A DNA stretch of 31,940 nucleotides from NCBI GenBank assembly GCA_036881885.1, contig JBAJNL010000014.1, positions 1 through 31,940 on the forward strand, written 5' to 3'. This document shows positions 24,841-31,940 of this stretch, in pieces. The DNA is from JBAJNL01 sp036881885. GTDB taxonomy: Bacteria > Pseudomonadota > Alphaproteobacteria > Holosporales > Hepatobacteraceae. Numbering within the stretch: position 1 is the first letter of the stretch; each line of letters begins with the position of its first letter. The position numbers were made by a program, and so were the translations under genes. A model generated the notes under the pieces. The model ran no database searches, had not been told where the DNA came from, and saw nothing but the letters and a program-made list of their open reading frames with translations.

Positions 24841-25005
24841 TCAATCACAAGCTAAGTGCTGCCACATCACACCCACGATGGTTGACCTTTTGATAGGACC
24901 AAACACCCTGCTATCATCATGATGGGCAGCTAGATTATCTGATAAGACATAAACGCAATCATCTGGCACATGCGACGTCTTATTGATAGCGTATGTGCCA
25001 TAATC
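24841..25005 (-). pseudogene. Remnant of an S26 signal peptidase (LepB/TraF type), C-terminal end only
   Basis: On the minus strand the frame from 25005 to a TGA at 24841-24843 encodes about 54 residues. It includes HVPDDCVYVLSDN, then LAAHHDDSRVFGPI, then IVGVMWQHLACD. This matches the last conserved block of S26 peptidases (VPxGxxFVxGDN...DSRxxGP...IVG), where the Ser-Arg of DSR is typical. An in-frame TAG (25006-25008) cuts it off, no start codon is present, and the upstream catalytic Ser/Lys boxes are absent. Its first part overlaps the end of the neighbouring secreted-protein gene in another frame. I read it as the leftover of a deleted gene; the family assignment rests on one block. Confidence 0.6.
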
Positions 25006-25606
25006 CTAGGCGTCCCAAACCCTTTTCACACCCAACCCCTTGTGCAGCCTCCGCTAAGTCAGTTTCTGGCGCGTGCTCACCCTCTGGGGCAGCCTGCTCA
25101 TCACTCTCTATCATGGGAACCAAAACTTGCACGCCTTCATCTGTGGCAAGAAAATGTGTATAAGTATCGTCATCATAAGATTGTGTGAAAATATCAGATT
25201 GTGGTGCCTGCACAACCAACTCGCGCGTGCCACTGTCTATGTCTTCTTGCTGCACAAGATTATCAAGAGGAAGAGCGAGACCGTAGTCTTGATAACCAGA
25301 CACAGCTCTTGCAGCAATCTGTTGATTCATCGCCGTTAGAAAAAATTCACTATCAATTTTTTCTACTTCCTGCTCACCTTCTTTAACGAAGGACAGGCCA
25401 CATGCTTGTCCTTCACCACCAGATTGATACTTGAGACACGCCTCTTGAAGCACGCTCTCATATGTACCCAGTTGGCAAGTGTTGCCAGAAGGTAACGCAG
25501 AAAAATGAACATCGCCACGTGCAATGTCTTGACACTGGATCTTACCACTCGAAAACGCCAAAGCGCATATTAAAAATATGAGCGCTTCTCTAAGCCTTGA
25601 TGTCAG
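24980..25606 (-). CDS. Secreted cysteine-containing protein of unknown family, coupled to the Sel1/HicA-like gene
   Basis: I do not recognise the family. The open frame has no ATG or GTG; the first conventional start is TTG 25561. That start would cut a signal peptide in half, because codons upstream read TSRLREALIFLICALAFSSGK, a good n-region plus hydrophobic core. The likely start is CTG (25604-25606), which overlaps the TGA of the preceding gene as CTGA, the geometry of translational coupling. From there the product is 208 aa. The mature part has four or more Cys in its first 60 residues, a very acidic second half (ESDEQAAPEGEHAPETD) and no obvious domain. The position right behind a toxin-like gene raises the possibility of an immunity, chaperone or co-secreted role (speculative). 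Confidence 0.65.
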   Translation of the reverse strand: MTSRLREALIFLICALAFSSGKIQCQDIARGDVHFSALPSGNTCQLGTYESVLQEACLKYQSGGEGQACGLSFVKEGEQEVEKIDSEFFLTAMNQQIAARAVSGYQDYGLALPLDNLVQQEDIDSGTRELVVQAPQSDIFTQSYDDDTYTHFLATDEGVQVLVPMIESDEQAAPEGEHAPETDLAEAAQGVGCEKGLGRLGLWHIRYQ

Positions 25607-28600
25607 GGACTGGAAGACCTTTTTGACTCGTCATCAGATGACGCAGAGGGTGCATCACTGGCCTCGACCTTTTCAACAAACGCTAACATCTCTTTTTGGC
25701 GTTTGGGATCCATTTGTGCGTTACCGCCTTCACGGCCGTGAACGTCGTGCATTTTTAGGATGTTCTGGCCGACGCGAAAAGAACGCCGGGACCCAGATCC
25801 TCGCATCACAGTGCCGCCTTTTTGCTTGATATAATTTTCAAACGCTTGCAATCCACTCTCCCACTTAGGACGCCTTTTCGACAAAATGTCCAACACAGTT
25901 TGCGTTTCACGCTCTTTTGCCGCGATCTCTAAGGTCACTGGTGCTTTCTCTTGTGCGGCGACGTTTTGCGCACCTTGCGTGTGCTGCCGCTTCAGCAAGC
26001 CATTTAAAACTTCTTGTGCACCTTTAACGTCGTTTTCAATAGCACGCGTCACCCATTCCACCTTACTCTTATAGTCAGATTCCAGAAGAGAGCGATACAG
26101 ATAAGCTAAAGCTTTAGCCCCCTCAAGAGGTTTGATCTGCTCTAGACTACCTGTTTCTTCTATAAGAATGTCTCGCGCACTTTTTAAACAGGCTGCGCGC
26201 ACCGCTTCATCGTTACTGTCATGCCCCTTGAACAGTAAATCTGCTATGTCATCAAGGTAAGCCACTTCCTCGTCGCGGTTCTCTTTTTTCAAATCTAAAA
26301 TCCCTTGTCTTAACAAATCTGCACCCTGCAACCAATCTTGCGCTACACCTTTTCCCTGCCAATAACTTTTCCCTTTGAGGTATGTCGTATAAGAGGGGTC
26401 GCAAGGTTGGCCAACAGCGAGCAGCTCAGAAATTTTATCTACCTTTTCCTTTGCAAGGTCGTCAGTACGCAGATAAGCCGCCGCCAAACTAAGTGCCGCA
26501 TCGGCATCTTTAGGCCTCTCACCTTGACTCTCTTCAAAAAGTTGCAAAGCGCGCGGATAGTCCCTGACTGCTTCCACATGCCACAAAAGTTTTGCAAGGT
26601 TCATTTTTGCATCCATTGGACAGTTATGACCAACAGAACGCTCCATCATCTCTTTTGCTTTGTGGATATCTTGTTCAACCCCTAAATGACCAAGATAGTA
26701 AATGCGGCCTAGCTCATAATAAGCCTCAACATCCCCACTTTCTGCCAGATAACGCAGGGTTTTTGCCTCATCCATCTCAGGGGCAGCACAGCGACCTTGT
26801 AAAAACAAAACGGCCATGTTCAGCTTCGCAAGACTTGTTGTGTGGGCATGATTGTACGCAATCACCCGCTTGAAGCAAGAAATCGCCTCCTTAATATGAT
26901 CACATGCGTCTTCCTTACTTTGTTTTTCTGCCTGACGCATCAAAAGCACACCGCAGTTGTTCAGAACACCGGTGTTTTGACTGAAAAACGCATCATCATT
27001 TTTTTGAATAGACTCACGGTAATGCTGCAGCGCTTTTTCAGCGTCACCTGCGTTTTCATAAGCTTGCGCAAGATGCCCCGCAACCCCTTTTTGGTCAAGT
27101 TTATAGGCCTCTTGCAGCCACTTAATTTCTTCAGCCTCTTCACTATCACGCGTCAAATCTGCCAGTGCGGACAAAAGCAAAAAGCGCTTCACACGATCTT
27201 TTTTCTGTGCCGGCCTTAGATTCAACAAATGGTTTTGCACAAACGCTCGATTCTCTTTTGAATACAGCCTCGGATGATCATGCAAACAAAGCAGTAAACT
27301 TTCTATCGTTGCAAGTGCAGGCTTAAGATTGATCACTTTTTTAAGATAAGACAAAGCCTTTTCAGGATCTTGAGGCACCTCTTCATTACCTGTTGAGAAA
27401 ATATGCGCTAAATAGGTGTATCCATCCAAGTAACCCTGTAACGCAGCGTTCTTTAAAGGTTCTATGGCTTCTTTCCAGCGATTCACCGCCACAAGGGCGC
27501 GACCTAAAGTGGCAAAAGCATCTGCAGAGTTCTCTCCCCTATCGATGGCCTTCTGCATACAATCGATTGCTTTTTCAGGTTCCGTTTTCTCGTAAAGAAC
27601 GCCTAAATTGTACCATGCTATGGTGATGGCATGTTCATCATGCGCACGTATCCCTTGATGCCAAGGCTTTCGGCCTTCGCCTTCAAAAGGTTGGGCATGC
27701 GCAGCGCGTTCATAAAAAGCGATCGCCTGCGCGCTATCCTGCGGGCAGCCGTACGCACCTTGCTCATAAGCTTTTCCCCTATTCACAAGACCAACCGGCC
27801 AGTCTAATAACGCACCACTTCCCATAAAGTGCAGCTGGCTCGGCAAACGCTCATCCTCTTGCAGGGGACGGAATAATTCGGCCATAAAAGCAAAAGAAGG
27901 CGCGATACTTGGTTCGCCTCGAAACGCATTGGCGATCTCGCAATAAATCTGAAATTCCTGCTTTTTTGCTGCAAAAGCCTCTGTCACCTGACGGTTCATA
28001 TCAGATAAAAGCGCAGCATCAATGTAGCGTCCGCAACCGTTTAGCCACTGGTTGCCATATTTAGAAGAACGAAAGGCACGCGAACACAGATAGTCCTTTG
28101 GAATCAAGGAAATCAAAGGCCCCACATCCAAAGCACCACACCGAAAAGCCTCGATCCATTTAACACATAACTCGTCAAGACCAACACCCCGTCGTGTTTT
28201 TTGCGCGTGTGCCATAACAGCTAAAAAGCGCGGACAAATATAAGGTTCTTCATGCCCTTCCCCTTTGATGGTAAGGGTCGCAGCACGCTGTTTTGCTTTA
28301 ATAAGCGTCTTGATGTGTTGATCGCACTGCTTGTTATTCTTTGTTTGATAAGCCTGATTGTAATGGTACAAAAGCTCGGATGCCTCACACATCGCACGCA
28401 CCTCAGGGGGCAGTTTCTTTATTAACTCTAGCTGAGCCTGCGCTTTATAGCTGTCGCCGGCTTTTTGAGCCTGAAGCCTTTCCACAAGCAGCGTGTAGGC
28501 TTCTTTGATAAGCGAGCGCGGCATCTTCTTTAATGCCATTTCAGCAACAACGAGGTTACCTTTTTCATGAACATTCGCAAGCGCTAGTTCCCAAGATGAA

Positions 28601-28833
28601 CGCTTGGGAAGAGGCGCTTCTTTAAGCGATAATAGAAGGCTGTCTAAATCATCCTTGTTTGGCTCGCTGTAGTCAAAACGCTGTGTCACATGCTGTATCT
28701 GCGCATCGGCATCACTGCCCTTTGGTGTCTTGCCCGCACACAGAAAGAGGGGATGAGTCAAAAAAGAGATAGAGAAAAAACAAATAAGATAAAATTGAAT
28801 AGGTTTTAATATAAAATTAAGGCAAAAAAACAT
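25603..28833 (-). CDS. Secreted TPR/Sel1-repeat protein with a C-terminal HicA-like domain
   Basis: A 1076-aa exported protein. Residues 1-34 form a signal peptide (hydrophobic FYLICFFSISFLTHPLFLCA). Residues about 350-900 are helical repeats of the Sel1/TPR kind (for example YNLGVLYEKTEPEKAIDCMQ, YELGRIYYLGHLGVEQDIHK, YLKGKSYWQGKGVAQD), which usually bind proteins. Residues about 980-1058 look like a HicA-family mRNA-interferase fold: W991, KGGTVMRGSGSRRSF (1005-1019), and MHDVHGR with H1029 and H1032, similar to the GSR...HxPH subgroup. The last 18 residues are Ser/Asp-rich. Promoter TTGACA/TAGGAT lies just upstream. The next gene overlaps its stop. Sel1 proteins are common secreted effectors in intracellular bacteria; the toxin-like end is my inference. 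Confidence 0.85.
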   Translation of the reverse strand: MFFCLNFILKPIQFYLICFFSISFLTHPLFLCAGKTPKGSDADAQIQHVTQRFDYSEPNKDDLDSLLLSLKEAPLPKRSSWELALANVHEKGNLVVAEMALKKMPRSLIKEAYTLLVERLQAQKAGDSYKAQAQLELIKKLPPEVRAMCEASELLYHYNQAYQTKNNKQCDQHIKTLIKAKQRAATLTIKGEGHEEPYICPRFLAVMAHAQKTRRGVGLDELCVKWIEAFRCGALDVGPLISLIPKDYLCSRAFRSSKYGNQWLNGCGRYIDAALLSDMNRQVTEAFAAKKQEFQIYCEIANAFRGEPSIAPSFAFMAELFRPLQEDERLPSQLHFMGSGALLDWPVGLVNRGKAYEQGAYGCPQDSAQAIAFYERAAHAQPFEGEGRKPWHQGIRAHDEHAITIAWYNLGVLYEKTEPEKAIDCMQKAIDRGENSADAFATLGRALVAVNRWKEAIEPLKNAALQGYLDGYTYLAHIFSTGNEEVPQDPEKALSYLKKVINLKPALATIESLLLCLHDHPRLYSKENRAFVQNHLLNLRPAQKKDRVKRFLLLSALADLTRDSEEAEEIKWLQEAYKLDQKGVAGHLAQAYENAGDAEKALQHYRESIQKNDDAFFSQNTGVLNNCGVLLMRQAEKQSKEDACDHIKEAISCFKRVIAYNHAHTTSLAKLNMAVLFLQGRCAAPEMDEAKTLRYLAESGDVEAYYELGRIYYLGHLGVEQDIHKAKEMMERSVGHNCPMDAKMNLAKLLWHVEAVRDYPRALQLFEESQGERPKDADAALSLAAAYLRTDDLAKEKVDKISELLAVGQPCDPSYTTYLKGKSYWQGKGVAQDWLQGADLLRQGILDLKKENRDEEVAYLDDIADLLFKGHDSNDEAVRAACLKSARDILIEETGSLEQIKPLEGAKALAYLYRSLLESDYKSKVEWVTRAIENDVKGAQEVLNGLLKRQHTQGAQNVAAQEKAPVTLEIAAKERETQTVLDILSKRRPKWESGLQAFENYIKQKGGTVMRGSGSRRSFRVGQNILKMHDVHGREGGNAQMDPKRQKEMLAFVEKVEASDAPSASSDDESKRSSSP

Positions 28834-28867
28834 AAAAAAAAGACACGATATCAGCGAACAGGATGTT

Positions 28868-28897
28868 ATCCTAATAGAAATAAGTTCTTTTTGTCAA
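28868..28897 (-). promoter_or_regulatory. Promoter of the Sel1/HicA-like gene
   Basis: On the minus strand, a perfect -35 TTGACA (28892-28897) and -10 TAGGAT (28868-28873) with an 18-base spacer. The start codon follows 35 bases later, after an AT-rich leader. Confidence 0.6.
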
Positions 28898-29165
28898 AAC
28901 AAACACGTAAATTAATCTATTTATTGTGTTTCTATACAGTAACGTCTTTTTGCGAGCCAAAACTTCTCCTCACCTTTGACCATCATCAAAACGCCAGCAA
29001 CACTTCGGTCTGCACGCCTTCGCAACAATTTCTAAAAGTCATGACAGGCCTGATAAAACAACTGTAGAATAAACAAAAAAATAAGACGCTGCCCGCTGAA
29101 AACCTTCGGCACATAAACAAGAGATAGGGGCTTCGTTTTACGATCTGTCAAGGAAGGGCTTTGCT
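28898..29165. other. Divergent intergenic region
   Basis: Space between the minus-strand repeat-protein gene and the plus-strand hydrolase. I see no further ORF, RNA or repeat. It must hold the hydrolase promoter, but no hexamer pair stands out. Confidence 0.4.
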
Positions 29166-29201
29166 ATGTTTAGAAACACAGCTTGGGAAGCACTGCAATG
29201 A
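29166..29201 (+). CDS. 11-codon leader ORF coupled to the hydrolase
   Basis: ATG at 29166 with AAGGAAGGG (29150-29158) 7 bases upstream, an excellent ribosome-binding site. It encodes MFRNTAWEALQ and stops at a TGA (29199-29201) overlapping the hydrolase ATG (29198-29200) as ATGA. The best ribosome-binding site in the region thus serves this peptide, which suggests the hydrolase is translated mainly by coupling. The GGGAAG before the hydrolase ATG is a second, weaker site. Confidence 0.4.
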   Translation: MFRNTAWEALQ

Positions 29202-30217
29202 ATCGTTGGGTTGTGCTCTTTTTCATCTTAATAGGACTTGCGTTAGCGGGCAGCACTCAACTGCGCAAAGGGGCGCTTTTACTCTCCGACAAAGAACAAA
29301 AAGATTATAAAAGGTACCTTGAATCTTGTGCACACGAACAGGAACAAATCCGCCGCGCACAGCTTTATGACATGCCAGAAGGGGTTGATTTTCTAGACAA
29401 CACACAGCGCATTTTAAACAGCGCCTATATGGCTAACAACCCGCAAGTGAAGGAAGAAATGCTGAAAACAGATCGGCGCTTTTTTGTGTACCGATACCCC
29501 AGTGATGGCTTGCAGATTGCAGGGTACATCAGCTTTGTACCCAAAGCAGAAAACACAAAAACCATCTTTATCGTGCGGGGGGGCAATCGCAGTTTCGGCC
29601 TTCCACACCCAGGGCATAGAAACCGTACGATGGGCAACCACACCTATATTGGCACAACGCTTAGGGATAGCATCAATCCTGGACGTGATGAATTTGGAGG
29701 CAAGGATGTCAACGACGTGATCAACCTTGTCAAATTCATTCCAGAGCTTCGCTTAAAAGTAGGGCCGCAATGCACACTCAAGGATCAAGGGTTTTACCTC
29801 ATCGGACTCAGTCGTGGCGGCATGGAAATGATGCTTGCCCTTGCTCGCTCTCCTTGGCTACAGAGCCGGGTGAAAAAGGTGATTTCTGTTGTAGGCATGT
29901 TGGACATGCATGAAACACTTAAATGGCGTCCCGATATGGTCTCTATGTTCCGCACAGATTTTCGTCTCACACCGTTCAACCAAAAGGACTGGATCAAAAA
30001 GCGCAACCCCATCGATCATGTCCATAAAATTCGCAAAGATTTGCCTATCCTGATTATCCAAGCGGGGCAAGATAGTCGGGTCAACCTTGCACAAGGAAAA
30101 AACATGCTGCAAAAACTGACCGCACTTGGCCACAAGGTCACCTATTGGGAACACAAAGATAAAGGACATGCGTTCGAAGGTGTCGATTCGACTTTAGAAG
30201 CCTGGTTAGATCAGTAA
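29198..30217 (+). CDS. Secreted alpha/beta hydrolase (prolyl-oligopeptidase-like)
   Basis: A 339-aa exported hydrolase. The first 18 or so residues are a signal peptide or anchor (WVVLFFILIGLALAGS). After an N-terminal helical part come TIFIVRGGNRSFG (oxyanion strand), the nucleophile elbow IGLSRGGM (Ser205), the acid Asp292 in QAGQDSRV and His324 in DKGHAFEG, completing the triad of the peptidase S9/dienelactone-hydrolase type. The reaction could be ester or peptide hydrolysis; nothing nearby indicates the substrate. I start it at ATG 29198 and not the TTG 29183 because the signal peptide then has a normal n-region. It follows an 11-codon leader ORF with overlapping stop and start. It seems monocistronic. 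Confidence 0.85.
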   Translation: MNRWVVLFFILIGLALAGSTQLRKGALLLSDKEQKDYKRYLESCAHEQEQIRRAQLYDMPEGVDFLDNTQRILNSAYMANNPQVKEEMLKTDRRFFVYRYPSDGLQIAGYISFVPKAENTKTIFIVRGGNRSFGLPHPGHRNRTMGNHTYIGTTLRDSINPGRDEFGGKDVNDVINLVKFIPELRLKVGPQCTLKDQGFYLIGLSRGGMEMMLALARSPWLQSRVKKVISVVGMLDMHETLKWRPDMVSMFRTDFRLTPFNQKDWIKKRNPIDHVHKIRKDLPILIIQAGQDSRVNLAQGKNMLQKLTALGHKVTYWEHKDKGHAFEGVDSTLEAWLDQ

Positions 30218-30382
30218 AGCCTGGCACACCCTCAAAACGACTGTGCTGTATAGCCCCACCCGTGTAATGCGACGACACCTATTCAATCAATGTGTAAGCG
30301 TTACATCATTTACCCAAGGCTTAGTGCATGCCGCACCATTTGGTTCGTCATCCCGAATAAATCAAACCCCTTATCTTTGACA
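30218..30382. other. Intergenic stretch before repeat copy 2
   Basis: No ORF, tRNA or clear terminator seen. GTCATCCCGAAT-like sequence near 30348 resembles material that commonly flanks such palindromic repeats, so the element may extend leftward in degraded form. Confidence 0.3.
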
Positions 30383-30485
30383 TCGCGAAGGCGCGCAGTG
30401 CCTTCGGCGATCCACTTGCAAGGCACTTAAGCGGCTAAGACACACGTGGATTGCCGCGTCGCCAAAAAGGGTTCCTCGCAATGAC
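30383..30485 (-). repeat. Palindromic interspersed repeat, copy 2 (inverted relative to copy 1)
   Basis: Read on the minus strand it repeats the frame of the element at 4593-4698: GTCATTGCGAGGA, a variable tip, CGACGCGGCAATCCA, a middle with CTTAAGT, GCAAGTGGATCGCC, a variable hairpin (CGAAGGC/GCCTTCG, 7 bp with a 7-base loop), and TTCGCGAT. The conserved blocks are nearly identical while both hairpin tips differ in sequence. Confidence 0.8.
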
Positions 30486-30914
30486 ATTTTAGACGTGGCG
30501 ATTATTTTTCTTTTTTTATACGATCACAAGGCATTCTCCACCATTCGCAAGTTTAGCAAATTTTTAAACAAAATCAATCATAAAGCGCATCTTTTTTAAA
30601 AGGATGTTGGAAGCTAAGGCACACAGATATGGCTGTCTCAAAGGTCACACTCTGCTCTTATGATACGAAACGCTGTGCACTGCTCACTCAAAAGACAAAA
30701 CATAAACGCGCTTTTATCTATAAAGAACTAATTGAAAATAACTTTTTTCATATCTTGTGTGTCTTTTTTCTCGACGTGCGCATCGATCTTTGACCAAATA
30801 ACACTTTCATAGCCCCCACACACAAAACGCATTGAAACATTGTAAATATTTTTGACACACGTACAAAAAAAGGTTACAGATTGCCGCAGTATCTTCTGTC
30901 ATGGGTAAGAGCAA
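30486..30914. other. AT-rich intergenic region with a weak promoter for the next gene
   Basis: No ORF of note. TTGACA (30852-30857) followed after 17 bases by TACAGA is the best promoter candidate for the gene at 30915, but the -10 is poor. A TAAGAG ribosome-binding site (30906-30911) precedes the ATG. Confidence 0.4.
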
Positions 30915-31613
30915 ATGGATCATTACAACAGATTTCTGTATGCATTTTTGCTGAGCGCTTTTATTTTTACAACCAGTACACCAACGCTTGGCGCCGTTTT
31001 AAAAGACGATGAAACAAGGAGCTCACCCACTGTTTTAAGTGTGAAAGCTGTAAAGGCGCTGGCACCTTACGCCCTTGGGTGCACCGCGCACGTGGTTACA
31101 AAATATGTTGTCTCTTGGCCACCCTACTTTGCCTCATTCCCGATGCTTGCACCCCCGGTTTCCAACTGTGTTGCCTTTACCACAGGCTATCTGATCTCTC
31201 AGCTGACGCGTTCTTGGATAGGTGCACCCCCTGACATACAGGGTTTCGGTCAAAGCCTCACACAAACGTGCACGCCATACGCCAGCGCTTTAACAAAAGC
31301 ACCTTTTTTGGTGGGGTTTGCGCTTTTAATGACCTCAACACAGCTACCCGTCTTGGGCGACAATGCGATTATACCACCCACCCTTGGCATTGTTGGCTAT
31401 GCCGTTTCCCACTCTTATTCAAGCGATGATTCAAAGGCAAAAAGTGTGTATGGACGTGTCGCACACACCTTTGTGCAATACCCAGCGCTGGCCGGCTTTG
31501 CTGCCTTTGCGGTGATCGAATGCATGCCCCACGTGCCACCAACTTTGCGTTTTACAGCCGGCCTTGTTAGCTATGCAATCGCCTCAACCTTAAAAGATGC
31601 TCCGCAAACCTAA
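30915..31613 (+). CDS. Exported hydrophobic protein with three degenerate repeats, unknown family
   Basis: I do not recognise this 232-aa protein. Residues 1-27 look like a signal peptide (FLYAFLLSAFIFTTSTPTLGA). The rest has moderately hydrophobic segments arranged as three repeats of about 50-60 residues. Each has an aromatic/Pro start (ALAPYALG, LTKAPFLVGFA, VQYPALAGFA), then a Pro-Pro turn (APPVSN, IPPTLG, VPPTLR), then a hydrophobic stretch with Tyr and Ser (TGYLISQ, VGYAVSHS, VSYAIAS). Each repeat could contribute two membrane-inserted segments. No catalytic motif is visible. It stands alone; the following gene is convergent, 20 bases away. Confidence 0.72.
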   Translation: MDHYNRFLYAFLLSAFIFTTSTPTLGAVLKDDETRSSPTVLSVKAVKALAPYALGCTAHVVTKYVVSWPPYFASFPMLAPPVSNCVAFTTGYLISQLTRSWIGAPPDIQGFGQSLTQTCTPYASALTKAPFLVGFALLMTSTQLPVLGDNAIIPPTLGIVGYAVSHSYSSDDSKAKSVYGRVAHTFVQYPALAGFAAFAVIECMPHVPPTLRFTAGLVSYAIASTLKDAPQT

Positions 31614-31633
31614 AGACATTTTGGTGCCAACGG

Positions 31634-31940
31634 CTACACCAACTTTTGGTGCATGGGCATAAAGCCACCCGCTTGCATCTGCCACATTTTTGCATAATGA
31701 CCACCTTGTTGAAGCAGGGCGTCGTGCGATCCATCTTCGATGATTTTGCCTTGATCAAAGACAAGAATGCGATCCATGGCCTGCAACGTTGACAGGCGGT
31801 GTGCAATCACAAGAGTGGTTTGCTTTTGCATCAATGTTTGCAAACTTTCTTGAATGTGATGTTCGGTTATCGAATCAAGCGACGATGTGGCCTCGTCCAA
31901 AATCAAGATAGGCGCTTGCCTTAGCATGGCACGTGCAATG
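31634..31940 (-). CDS. ABC exporter, C-terminal end of the ATPase domain (cut by window edge)
   Basis: The last 101 residues of an ABC nucleotide-binding domain: IARAMLR just after the signature, Walker B and D-loop APILILDEATSSLDS, the H-loop VIAHRLSTL, and DQGKIIEDGSHDALLQQGG. This ending is typical of type I exporters with fused membrane and ATPase parts (MsbA/multidrug/lipid or HlyB-like). The membrane domain lies beyond the window, so the substrate class cannot be told. The stop is TAG at 31634-31636. Confidence 0.92.
   Translation of the reverse strand, partial: IARAMLRQAPILILDEATSSLDSITEHHIQESLQTLMQKQTTLVIAHRLSTLQAMDRILVFDQGKIIEDGSHDALLQQGGHYAKMWQMQAGGFMPMHQKLV

Noticed and set aside
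31610..31660. TTGGTG/CACCAA inverted repeat as a bidirectional terminator between the last two genes
   Set aside because: Loop is long, T-runs are missing, and most of it lies in or beside the coding ends.
1..31940. CRISPR array, insertion sequence, rRNA or replication origin
   Set aside because: No regularly spaced repeats, transposase motifs, rRNA segments or DnaA-box clusters were seen on reading both strands.

Overview
The window looks like a chromosomal segment of an alphaproteobacterium, most likely a host-associated one (Holosporales-like is my guess; no 16S or other phylogenetic marker is present to prove it). Reasons: the gene order serS-nlpD-yajC-secD-secF and a divergent tlpA/small-lipoprotein pair are alphaproteobacterial arrangements, but both have lost members (surE and pcm; argH and lysA). 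Several large secreted proteins of unknown family sit among the housekeeping genes. Intermediate GC and dense packing run throughout.

Layout. 1-1777 (minus): a tight tlpA-like / class I glutamine amidotransferase / tpiA operon, with tpiA cut by the window edge. 1783-4255 (plus): LptM-like lipoprotein, VOC-fold protein, and a secreted 533-aa protein with faint kinase-like motifs. 4365-4441: tRNA-Pro(CGG), followed by one copy of a palindromic repeat. 4770-14006 (minus): serS, nlpD-like, yajC, secD, secF, an orphan ABC-3 metal permease and a tricorn-type protease. 14189-20369 (plus): galU and ugd (UDP-glucose to UDP-glucuronate), a frameshifted phosphomannomutase, a LysR regulator, an MFS transporter overlapping it, an acyl carrier protein, and a strong intrinsic terminator. 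20509-23184 (minus): a metal-uptake operon with an ABC ATPase and a permease fused to its own zinc/manganese-binding protein, preceded by a near-consensus Fur-type box. 23301-24326 (minus): a lipoprotein carrying a choline-kinase/aminoglycoside-phosphotransferase fold. 24464-24539: tRNA-Thr(TGT) with its own promoter and terminator.

24841-28833 (minus) is the most unusual stretch. It holds a 1076-aa secreted TPR/Sel1-repeat protein whose C-terminus resembles a HicA-family toxin domain. A second secreted, cysteine-containing protein appears to start at a CTG overlapping the first gene's stop, and a decayed signal-peptidase (S26) C-terminus follows. 29166-31613 (plus): a secreted alpha/beta hydrolase behind an 11-codon coupled leader ORF, a second copy of the palindromic repeat in opposite orientation, and a hydrophobic secreted protein built of three degenerate repeats. 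The window ends in the ATPase domain of an ABC exporter (minus).

How the genes work together: SecDF-YajC supports export, NlpD-like envelope control fits beside it, GalU-Ugd-PMM feed surface polysaccharide, and the two ABC-3 permeases serve metal acquisition. At least six proteins with export signals and unknown or unusual domains suggest investment in envelope or host interaction. All function calls come from reading motifs by eye; no database search was run.
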